From: Anaerolineales bacterium
GTDB lineage: Bacteria; Chloroflexota; Anaerolineae; Anaerolineales; E44-bin32
Assembly: GCA_030673085.1 (NCBI GenBank)
Contig: DAOVFE010000086.1
Location: 1 to 7,148, forward strand
Direction: 5' to 3'
DNA length: 7,148 nt
The notes beneath the pieces were generated by a model. The model made no database searches. It was given only the letters and a program-made list of their open reading frames with translations, and was not told the DNA's origin. Made by a program: the position numbers and the translations under genes. Positions 1 through 5,777 of this stretch are shown here, one piece after another; position 1 is the stretch's first letter; each line of letters starts with the position of its first letter.

Positions 1-97
1 AGCTGAATTCTTAGATTTGATAGCTAATATAACTAAGCAATTGACTCTTACCTGCAGGGAAAATACCTTCATCTTACTGCGAGGTTCTTCGCTTCAG

Positions 98-130
98 CCA
101 TGTGTGCTTTCGAAGCTTGCGAAGGCATGG
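98..130. repeat. Imperfect hairpin upstream of kinase gene
   Basis: Arms TGCTTTCG (105-112) and CGAAGGCA (120-127) pair over 8 bp with one G-T wobble around a 7-base loop, and CCA/TGG (98-100, 128-130) could extend the stem across a bulge. It lies about 65 bases upstream of the kinase start. No convincing promoter or upstream gene is seen in 1-193. It could be a 5' leader structure or chance. Confidence 0.3.
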
Positions 131-193
131 TAAGCTAGGTAGGTGAAATTGGAAATCCGCCATTATTAGTAAATGGGGTGAATCATCTCTACC

Positions 194-1693
194 GTGATGA
201 ATGGGTTGGTAGGAAAGCAGCTTGATCATTATCGCTTGGAATCGGGAGTTGGCCGGGGTGGGATGGCTACGGTGTACCGGGCTATAGATACGCGCAGCCA
301 GAAGGAAGTGGCGCTTAAAGTCCTCTCGCCAACGATGGCAAGTGATAGGCGTTTTATACGCCGTTTCCGACGAGAGGGTAATCTGCTAACCCGTCTTAAA
401 CATCCTAATATTGTTCCGGTGCTCGATTACGGGGAGTGCCAGGGTTTCATTTACCTGGCAATGCCTTTCATTTCCGGCAAGACGCTTGATAAGCGACTGA
501 AGGCAGGGAAGGTGACGGTTAAAGAAAGCGGTCGGTGGGTTGACCAGATTGCCAAGGCTCTGGAATATGCCCATAAAAAGGGGGTTATCCATCGCGATGT
601 GAAACCTTCCAATGTAATAATCGACGCGAAGGGAAATGCGATGCTTACCGACTTTGGCCTTGCACGGCTAGTGGAGGGCTCGAGTACACTCACCGGCTCC
701 ATGCTGTTGGGTACCCCGGCCTACATGTCACCTGAGCAAGGGCGAGGTAAAAAGGCCGATGCCAGGTCCGACCAGTATTCGCTTGGCATTACCCTCTATC
801 AATTGGTAACTGGGCGTTTGCCTTTTGAAGGGGAATCGCCGATGGCAACAGTAATGATGCATATTCAGGACCCGGTCCCGCGCCCAAGCAGCATTAATCC
901 TCAGCTTTCCTTGTTGGTAGAACGGGTAATTCTCAAAAGTATGGCGAAGGATCCGAAATACCGTTATCCGAGTATTGCTGCTTTGAATCAGGCCTATCAG
1001 GCGGCATTAGCTGGCGATCGAATCGCGGGCGATAAAGCAACCGCGATTCTTGACAGAGATCTCGCCCAGGATCAAGGTGAAAGCCTGCAGCCAGCGGCTA
1101 AGCCTGCTGAACGCGGGCCAAAAAAATCAATGCGTTGGGTAGCGATTGCGGGTGGATTGGTCGTTGCATTTGGAGTATTCGTGGCGCGTCCGCTCCTGGC
1201 TGGACGGAGTACGGCCCCTACGACAGTTCCGCAGGAGAGTGATGAAACGGAAGCGGCTGCTGAGCTTACCGAGTTGGCGATTAAACCGTCTTCAACATCT
1301 ACACCTAAACCAACCCCGCTGGCAACGCCAGTTTCTTCCGGGGCTTGTCCGGGAATCAGTATGTATAATTTTCAGCACCAGGGCTCATCGGTTTCGTGGA
1401 GCATAGACAACGACAGCGGTAATCTAGCTACTATTGTGGATTTTGAGTTTGGCTCGCCGTCTGATAACTGGCTCATCGGCTTGGAACTGGATGGTAACTC
1501 GCTCTTCAGCGGAGATCCATACGCCACACCTGAATCAGGACTCCAGATTGAGGTGGAGGAAAGCGAATGGATGCAGATCCAAGATGGCACCATCGTTGTT
1601 CTAAAGCTGGATTTCGCATTGAGCGATCCCGAGCCAGGGTATTCGCTGAAAGTGACCTTCGATCAAAGTTGTACGCTGCAAACGGAATGGTAG
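194..1693 (+). CDS. Transmembrane Ser/Thr protein kinase (PknB-type) with extracytoplasmic domain
   Basis: A 499-residue Hanks-type kinase that phosphorylates Ser/Thr on target proteins and is anchored in the membrane. Visible in order: glycine loop GVGRGGMATVYRA (18-30), ATP-anchoring Lys42 in VALKVL, helix-C Glu61, catalytic loop HRDVKPSN (133-140, catalytic Asp135), DFG (153-155) and GTPAYMSPEQ (173-182) with the conserved Thr174. The kinase domain ends near residue 275. A charged linker leads to one membrane helix (about 313-337), a Thr/Pro/Ser-rich stalk (about 338-382), then a roughly 115-residue outer domain bounded by Cys385 and Cys493, which may form a disulfide. The frame opens after a TGA at 179-181. 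GTG at 194 or ATG at 197 could start it; a GGGGTG at 175-180 is a distant Shine-Dalgarno (SD) candidate, so the start is uncertain by one codon. The kinase assignment is firm; the targets and the ligand of the outer domain are unknown. Confidence 0.95.
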   Translation: MMNGLVGKQLDHYRLESGVGRGGMATVYRAIDTRSQKEVALKVLSPTMASDRRFIRRFRREGNLLTRLKHPNIVPVLDYGECQGFIYLAMPFISGKTLDKRLKAGKVTVKESGRWVDQIAKALEYAHKKGVIHRDVKPSNVIIDAKGNAMLTDFGLARLVEGSSTLTGSMLLGTPAYMSPEQGRGKKADARSDQYSLGITLYQLVTGRLPFEGESPMATVMMHIQDPVPRPSSINPQLSLLVERVILKSMAKDPKYRYPSIAALNQAYQAALAGDRIAGDKATAILDRDLAQDQGESLQPAAKPAERGPKKSMRWVAIAGGLVVAFGVFVARPLLAGRSTAPTTVPQESDETEAAAELTELAIKPSSTSTPKPTPLATPVSSGACPGISMYNFQHQGSSVSWSIDNDSGNLATIVDFEFGSPSDNWLIGLELDGNSLFSGDPYATPESGLQIEVEESEWMQIQDGTIVVLKLDFALSDPEPGYSLKVTFDQSCTLQTEW

Positions 1694-1702
1694 GCAACCA
1701 TC

Positions 1703-1728
1703 CGGCGTTCTAAAATCACTAAATGCCG
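1703..1728. repeat. Hairpin just downstream of kinase stop
   Basis: CGGCGTT (1703-1709) pairs with AATGCCG (1722-1728), 7 bp with one G-T wobble and a 12-base loop, ten bases after the kinase stop codon. No T-run follows, so it is not a standard intrinsic terminator. It may stabilise the mRNA 3' end or be chance. Confidence 0.25.
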
Positions 1729-1748
1729 CGGGATATTGGCTGGATGGA

Positions 1749-1754
1749 TATAAT
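1749..1754 (+). promoter_or_regulatory. Possible -10 box for aminopeptidase gene
   Basis: A perfect TATAAT lies about 75 bases before the aminopeptidase start in the kinase-aminopeptidase gap. No TTGACA-like box is present 16-18 bases upstream, and the extended -10 TG is out of register by one base. It is therefore only a candidate, and transcription from the kinase gene is an alternative. Confidence 0.3.
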
Positions 1755-1788
1755 TCCCAAAAGTAAAACCAGGCAAACCAGAATATAG

Positions 1789-1812
1789 CTGACGGTACAT
1801 ACGCGCCGTCGG
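1789..1812 (+). repeat. Leader hairpin before aminopeptidase SD
   Basis: CTGACGG (1789-1795) and CCGTCGG (1806-1812) form a 7-bp stem with one T-G wobble and a 10-base loop. It ends four bases before the strong SD GGAGG (1816-1820), so it could affect translation. There is no T-run and no known riboswitch pattern recognised. Confidence 0.3.
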
Positions 1813-1829
1813 ATTGGAGGAAAGTTCTT

Positions 1830-2951
1830 ATGCCAGATCCACGAGTGGTTAATTTAGCACGCACGATAGTTCGTTATTCTACAAAGGTCAAGCCAAAGGA
1901 TCGAGTAGCTATCGTTGGATCTCCGAGGGCCGCCGAATTAATCCGAGAGCTGTTCCGCGAGGCCCTCCGCGCCGGCGCATACGCCTATCCGTTTATCGGC
2001 TTGGAGATGCTTTATGGCTTGGATGGCCTTGATGAGATATTTTTTCGGGAGGCTAGCGAAGACCAGCTCCGGCATGTGCTTTGTACCGAATGGATGATCC
2101 GCACTGAATTTGACGTGTTAATCGCTATCCGCAGTCAGACCAACACCCATAGTCTGAGTACGATTGATCCGGAGCGACAGAAGATCTGGGCGCAGGCCAG
2201 AGGGCCGATGAAGGAAATCTTCCTCCGCCGCGGTGCGAGTGGTGAATTACGCTGGAATGCAACCCTTTTTCCAACTGAGGCTTATGCGCAAGATGCGGAT
2301 ATGAGCCTGGCAGAGCTTGAAGATTATGTTTACAGCACCACATATTCGGATATTGAAGACCCCATTGCCGCATGGCAAACGATTCATAATATGCAGCAGA
2401 GGTTTATAGATTGGCTGAAGGGGAAGAAAAAGATTGAGGTCAAGGGCCCGAATATTGATATGTCTCTGTCAATCGAAGATAGGATTTTTATTAATTCGGA
2501 TGGGACAAACAATATGCCTAGCGGAGAGATATTTACTGGGCCGGTTGAGGACTCGGCTAATGGCTGGGTTCGCTTTACCTATCCGGCCGTCTTGCAAGGC
2601 CGTGAGGTGAGCGGTGTGGCGTTGGAGTTTAAAGACGGGCGGGTGGTAAAGGCATCCGCTGCTAAAAATGAAGATTTCTTGATGGCAATGCTTGATGTCG
2701 ACGAAGGCGCTCGATATCTTGGCGAATGGGCGATCGGCACGAATAAAATGATCAATCGATTCATAAAGAATATTCTTTTTGATGAGAAGATTGGCGGCAC
2801 AATCCATATGGCTTTGGGCGCAGGCTATCCAGAGACTGGATCAACCAATAAAAGTGCTATCCATTGGGATATGATTTGCGATATGCGTGATGGCGGACAG
2901 ATTTTTGTCGATGACGAGCTGATGTATGAAAATGGCGAATTTATAATCTAA
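1830..2951 (+). CDS. Peptidase M29 family metallo-aminopeptidase
   Basis: A 373-residue protein of the thermophilic aminopeptidase family (AmpS/AmpT/PepS). These are cytoplasmic, two-metal enzymes that remove N-terminal residues from peptides. The expected metal ligands are all present in family-like contexts: Glu233 in SGEIFTGP, Glu299 in LGEWAIG, His326 in IHMALG, and His345 and Asp347 in SAIHWDM. The run GYPETGSTNKSAIHWDMICD (332-351) is typical of the family. The N-terminal alpha/beta part (VKPKDRVAIVGSPRAAELI, 20-38) also fits. The classical enzymes are a little over 400 residues, so this is a shorter but apparently complete member. The ATG has a strong SD, GGAGG at 1816-1820, nine bases upstream. 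It lies 136 bases after the kinase gene on the same strand; nothing indicates a functional link. Peptide preference cannot be read from the sequence. Confidence 0.92.
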   Translation: MPDPRVVNLARTIVRYSTKVKPKDRVAIVGSPRAAELIRELFREALRAGAYAYPFIGLEMLYGLDGLDEIFFREASEDQLRHVLCTEWMIRTEFDVLIAIRSQTNTHSLSTIDPERQKIWAQARGPMKEIFLRRGASGELRWNATLFPTEAYAQDADMSLAELEDYVYSTTYSDIEDPIAAWQTIHNMQQRFIDWLKGKKKIEVKGPNIDMSLSIEDRIFINSDGTNNMPSGEIFTGPVEDSANGWVRFTYPAVLQGREVSGVALEFKDGRVVKASAAKNEDFLMAMLDVDEGARYLGEWAIGTNKMINRFIKNILFDEKIGGTIHMALGAGYPETGSTNKSAIHWDMICDMRDGGQIFVDDELMYENGEFII

Positions 2952-3003
2952 ACCATCGCTGAGGGTGTTAAATAAGTAAGAAAGATCATTCGCCTTCGCG
3001 CGG

Positions 3004-3062
3004 TTGGCAATAAGAGCGGCCATCGCTTGGCCAGCAGCTATGAAATAAGCGGGGATTGCCAA
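3004..3062. repeat. Nested inverted repeat between convergent genes
   Basis: Outer arms TTGGCAAT (3004-3011) and ATTGCCAA (3055-3062) are perfect 8-bp complements 43 bases apart. Inside them GGCCA (3018-3022) and TGGCC (3028-3032) form a smaller hairpin. It sits between the convergent aminopeptidase and trmO-like genes, where a two-way transcription stop could be expected, but there is no T-run on either side. At this spacing an 8-bp match can easily arise by chance. Confidence 0.3.
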
Positions 3063-3077
3063 ACTGTAGAATAATAT

Positions 3078-3563
3078 CTAGCTTACAAAACGGCCATCCG
3101 CATGTTTTTGCGAAAAACGGCCCCAATTCCGTTCGAGCCAGCCAACCCGGATTTTACCTTTGGGATTCAGGGATGGAATGTAGGGCTTAATATCTAGCAA
3201 GGGGGTTTTATCGACCGCGTCTATGTCAGAGATAAATAGCGTTGTGCCTTGCACGCGATTCAATTGCACGATGGAGAGACCGATCGGATTTGGGCGCCTT
3301 GGAGCGCGTGTCGAGAATAGGCCACGGGGAACATCATCCAGAAAGGGAACGACCTGCAAATCATAGCCGTTGGAAAGGTGAAAATAATAGATTAGTACAA
3401 TATGCGAGAATCCTTCAAGATCCTTTAGTGCCTCGGCATATTGCGGGAATATTTCGACCGATCCGGATACGTTTTTTGCGCCTAATGATTGTATTGGCAT
3501 GCCCTGAGGCTTATCGAAGGGTGAATGAATGATGCCGATTGGTTCATAGCAGATCTTGTCCAT
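3078..3563 (-). CDS. trmO: TrmO/TsaA-type tRNA adenine-N6 methyltransferase, single-domain form
   Basis: A 161-residue protein of the TrmO (TsaA, YaeB) family. TrmO uses S-adenosylmethionine to methylate N6 of t6A37 in a Thr tRNA. Family marks are the N-terminal YEPIGIIHSPF (6-16), the signature STRAPRRPNPIGLS (84-97) and the C-terminal DKTPLLDIKPYIP (118-130). In the last, Lys119 stands where many members have Gly (DGTP). E. coli TrmO is about 235 residues; this copy has only the SAM-binding beta-barrel part, as in short archaeal and bacterial members whose substrates are less well established. An in-frame TAA directly precedes the ATG, so the start is secure, although the SD (GGGAAGAG) is weak. 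It is 254 bases downstream of dcd on the same strand and convergent with the aminopeptidase gene. Family assignment is strong; exact tRNA substrate is inferred. Confidence 0.85.
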   Translation of the reverse strand: MDKICYEPIGIIHSPFDKPQGMPIQSLGAKNVSGSVEIFPQYAEALKDLEGFSHIVLIYYFHLSNGYDLQVVPFLDDVPRGLFSTRAPRRPNPIGLSIVQLNRVQGTTLFISDIDAVDKTPLLDIKPYIPSLNPKGKIRVGWLERNWGRFSQKHADGRFVS

Positions 3564-3597
3564 TTAAGGCTCTTCCCTTTACTTATTAAAGCTATAC

Positions 3598-3617
3598 CGG
3601 CCGAATATTATTCGCCG
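3598..3617. repeat. Palindrome upstream of trmO
   Basis: CGAATA (3602-3607) and TATTCG (3609-3614) flank a single T as a perfect inverted repeat. CGG (3598-3600) and CCG (3615-3617) extend it to 9 bp per arm with one unpaired C at 3601. It lies 35-54 bases upstream of the trmO ATG. It could be an operator, a leader hairpin, or part of the dcd 3' end, since both genes run leftward. The rest of 3564-3817 shows no gene and no convincing promoter. Confidence 0.35.
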
Positions 3618-3817
3618 ATCAAGACGGCCCTACCTATTAAAAGGATGAAAAAGGCCTGTTGAAGAGATGTTATGACCGGCTGCCATTATGCATATCGGCG
3701 GCGCCCAAGCTCAGTCAGGCAATGCATGCTTTCTTGTTGTTGCCACGCACTAAAGCGAGATTGCCGGTTGATGGAAAAAGGAACTACATCGTCTCGGACC
3801 AAGTTGGCATAACCCTC

Positions 3818-4372
3818 TTATAATCGCGGAAGCTGAATTTGCTGCTGCCGCTGGTATTTTCCTTTCTTGTCGGCATAAGAGATCTTGCATATATCATCGG
3901 CTTCAAAAAACAAGACTTGGGCGATTCCCTCATTGGCGTAGATCTTGGCTGGCAAAGGAGTGGTGTTGGAAATTTCCAGGGTGACATAGCCTTCCCACTC
4001 GGGCTCGAAGGGGGTTACATTCACGATGATTCCACATCGAGCATAAGTAGATTTTCCGAGACAAATTGTAAGAACATTGCGGGGAATGCGGAAGTATTCC
4101 ACTGTTCGAGCCAAAGCAAATGAGTTTGGCGGAATAATGCACATATCGCCGTTAAAGTCGACCATTGACTTCGGGTCGAACTTCTTGGGATCAACCATCG
4201 CCGAGTAAACATTGGTAAAGATCTTGAATTCATTGGCGACCCGAATGTCATAGCCATATGATGAGACGCCGTAAGAGATTACGCCGTCAGAGACTTGTTT
4301 CTCAGCAAATGGCTCGATCATTCTATGGTCTCTTGCCATGCGCGTGATCCAGTGATCAGGTTTCAATCCCAT
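3818..4372 (-). CDS. dcd: dCTP deaminase
   Basis: A 184-residue enzyme that deaminates dCTP to dUTP, supplying dUMP for thymidylate synthesis; members act as trimers in the cytoplasm. Visible marks are the N-terminal LKPDHWI (3-9), SSYGYDIRV (37-45), and the core GKSTYARCGIIVNVTPFEPE (106-125). Ser108 and Arg112 match E. coli Ser111 and Arg115, and Glu133 in VTLEISN matches the catalytic Glu138. Length is normal (E. coli 193). This is the Cys-Gly-Ile subgroup seen in Rickettsia and Chlamydia, not the E. coli form. The C-terminal lid motif, usually like KYQGQQG, reads KYQRQQQ (172-178), so a normally conserved Gly is Gln178. An SD AGGAG (4382-4386) lies nine bases before the ATG. No clear promoter is seen; the TATACT at 4391-4396 is too close to the SD to serve. 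A bifunctional deaminase/dUTPase is less likely but not excluded. Confidence 0.93.
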   Translation of the reverse strand: MGLKPDHWITRMARDHRMIEPFAEKQVSDGVISYGVSSYGYDIRVANEFKIFTNVYSAMVDPKKFDPKSMVDFNGDMCIIPPNSFALARTVEYFRIPRNVLTICLGKSTYARCGIIVNVTPFEPEWEGYVTLEISNTTPLPAKIYANEGIAQVLFFEADDICKISYADKKGKYQRQQQIQLPRL

Positions 4373-4435
4373 TGATGATGTCTCCTCTCAAGTATAAGTT
4401 GCCTAAATCTTATTCCATATGCAATGACTGCACTG

Positions 4436-4464
4436 AAAAAGCCAAAATGCGGGATAGGGCTTTT
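4436..4464 (-). terminator. Intrinsic terminator-like hairpin after FAH-family gene
   Basis: Read on the minus strand, AAAAGCC is followed by a 14-base loop and GGCTTTTT: a 7-bp stem running into five T residues, the usual intrinsic terminator shape. It lies about 135 bases past the stop of the FAH-family gene and before dcd, so it would separate these two units. The A-rich 5' arm makes it partly symmetric, so it might also work on the plus strand. Confidence 0.5.
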
Positions 4465-4475
4465 CCTAATAGAGG

Positions 4476-4491
4476 CTGCTTTTTTCAGCAG
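4476..4491. repeat. Small hairpin in FAH-dcd gap
   Basis: CTGCT (4476-4480) and AGCAG (4487-4491) pair around a TTTTTC loop, next to the terminator-like hairpin. A 5-bp stem is weak evidence. It may assist termination or be chance. The rest of 4373-4597 shows no gene. Confidence 0.25.
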
Positions 4492-4597
4492 AATCATGTA
4501 ATGGTTTCAATCATAATGCTCATTAAAAGGCGCCGAGTTATTTTAACCTCTCCTTCGCTCGAATATCTGAGTATTGGACCATACAGCGGATATGCAT

Positions 4598-5386
4598 TTA
4601 AACATTAAAGTTATTGGCGATTGGCGCCTTGCGAATCGGATTAGTCAGGCGGCCTAGACCTTCGATTTCCACCGTGATTGTATCTCCGTTCCTAAGTTGG
4701 CCAGCGCCTTCTGGCGTGCCGGCAAGAATAACATCACCCGATTCGAGCGTCATGACGGATGAGACAAAAGCCACCAATTGGCGAATTGGAAAAACCATAT
4801 CGCGGGTTGATGCCATCTGACGCATCTGGCCATTGACAGTAGCCGTGATTAGAACATCGGCGGGATCTAAATCGGTTTCAATCCAAGGGCCTAATGGGCA
4901 AAAGGTATCAAACCCCTTGGAGCGAGTAGGCTGACGATCGATTTGTAGTAGATCTTTAGCCGAGATGTCATTAGCGGCTGTATATCCCAAGATACGATCA
5001 TCTACTTCGTCCGGGCGAATCCAACGTCCTCCATAGCCGATAACGACAGCCAGATTGGCGCCATGCTCAACCCATTTGGATTGTGGCGGTAACAAGATCG
5101 CTTCATCTGGACCAATAATTGCCGAAGGCGGCTTCAGGAAAAGGATAGGAATGCTCGGCTGTTGCATGTCAGGCTCCTCGGCATGCAACGGAAAATTGTG
5201 GGTCAGTCCGATAATCTTTCTGGGCTGAACCGGCGGGAGCAATCGCACGCTGTCTAATGGCTGTTTTGCCGTCTGACGGCGGAATTCTGCAAAAGGCGAT
5301 CCTTGGATGATCCCGACGCGATCGTTGCGCAGCCAGCCCCAGGTTGCGGGCGAATCTGGCTTTGGGCGAAAGCGGACTATTCGCAC
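4598..5386 (-). CDS. FAH-family protein with altered metal site
   Basis: A 262-residue member of the fumarylacetoacetate hydrolase family, whose enzymes (hydrolases, isomerases, decarboxylases of beta-keto acid type substrates) bind Mg or Mn with two Glu and an Asp. Family blocks in order are MRIVRF (1-6), IIGLTHNFPLHAEE (58-71) with the lid His68 and Glu71, PILFLKPPSAIIGP (80-93), LAVVIG (112-117), GYTAANDISAKD (134-145), KGFDTFCPLGPW (158-169) and ILAGTPEGAG (220-229). The block usually like VEHEAELAVVIG reads VEHGANLAVVIG (106-117), so both metal Glu are replaced, by Gly109 and Asn111. Asp140 remains. Thr62 replaces the usual Asn of GLNY. GTG (5384-5386) is the start: AGGAG (5393-5397) sits six bases upstream, and the ATG overlapping the GTG is out of frame and soon stops. 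It follows the RpiR-type regulator on the same strand after about 390 bases. It may be a catalytically changed or inactive member; the substrate is unknown. Confidence 0.88.
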   Translation of the reverse strand: MRIVRFRPKPDSPATWGWLRNDRVGIIQGSPFAEFRRQTAKQPLDSVRLLPPVQPRKIIGLTHNFPLHAEEPDMQQPSIPILFLKPPSAIIGPDEAILLPPQSKWVEHGANLAVVIGYGGRWIRPDEVDDRILGYTAANDISAKDLLQIDRQPTRSKGFDTFCPLGPWIETDLDPADVLITATVNGQMRQMASTRDMVFPIRQLVAFVSSVMTLESGDVILAGTPEGAGQLRNGDTITVEIEGLGRLTNPIRKAPIANNFNV

Positions 5387-5435
5387 ATTAGTCTCCTATT
5401 GCTGATATTAATTGCGGCTTGTACCGTCGGGCTAA

Positions 5436-5441
5436 ATTATA
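5436..5441 (-). promoter_or_regulatory. Possible -10 box for FAH-family gene
   Basis: The minus strand reads TATAAT about 50 bases before the GTG start, a sensible promoter distance. No TTGACA-like hexamer is found 15-18 bases upstream of it, so it would need an activator or be a false match. Confidence 0.3.
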
Positions 5442-5503
5442 AATAACTTGCTAATGAAATTGCCTTGTAGATTAAGTGCTATCTGATTGCTTATTGTAAG
5501 CGA

Positions 5504-5519
5504 TTCAATTGCAATTGAA
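5504..5519. promoter_or_regulatory. 16-bp perfect palindrome, candidate operator
   Basis: TTCAATTGCAATTGAA is identical on both strands, with arms 5504-5511 and 5512-5519. It sits in the gap between the RpiR-type regulator and the FAH-family gene, about 60-80 bases upstream of that gene's possible -10 box. A dimeric regulator could bind it; the adjacent RpiR-type protein is the obvious candidate, but nothing in the sequence proves this. In random sequence of this length about 0.1 such perfect 16-mers would be expected. Confidence 0.5.
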
Positions 5520-5777
5520 ATAGTATTTAAGCAGGAATGGTCTCTATAGCTCTTTTAATAGGATTGGGCATAGATATTAGATTTCGTACTTAGATTATTA
5601 GCGCCAACGATAGGTTGCCCTATAGGGTTGAAGTGCTCGAGTGGCTAAGTGCGCCAAATAGAGAAAACCATAGCAGGAGCAGTGCAATCTGGACGAATAT
5701 TATCATTCAAGGCTTATGAGAATTCGAGCGGCATTATCCTTATAGGTCGGCAAGACAGCTCTAGACTAAAGGGCGAT

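Larger units (their letters stand above)
5387..5777. other. Gene-free region between regulator and FAH-family gene
   Basis: This 391-base stretch is AT-rich and holds no credible gene. It contains the FAH-gene SD, a possible minus-strand -10 box (5436-5441), a perfect 16-bp palindrome (5504-5519), a 10-bp palindrome CCCTATAGGG (5618-5627) and a GCGCCAA direct repeat (5601-5607 and 5651-5657). The last two are short enough to be chance. The one open frame crossing it on the plus strand (from 5649) runs antisense through the regulator's 3' end and resembles nothing known to me. Confidence 0.6.

Noticed and set aside
41..69. TTGACT (41-46) as a promoter for the kinase gene
   Set aside because: The hexamer 17 bases downstream is TACCTT, only 3 of 6 matches, and no better -10 box is in range.
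2841..3062. 73-residue minus-strand open frame after the aminopeptidase
   Set aside because: It overlaps the aminopeptidase 3' end in antisense, lacks an SD and resembles no family.
3675..3768. ACCGGC/GCCGGT inverted repeat in the trmO-dcd gap
   Set aside because: Six-base arms more than 80 bases apart are fully expected by chance.
5618..5627. CCCTATAGGG palindrome as an operator
   Set aside because: A 10-bp perfect palindrome is expected several times by chance in a window of this size, and nothing else supports it.
5632..5657. Stretch GTGCTCGAGTGGCTAAGTGC, resembling the 5' part of a tRNA-Ser
   Set aside because: No anticodon stem-loop, T arm or matching acceptor 3' strand follows. At most it is a short chance likeness or an old remnant.
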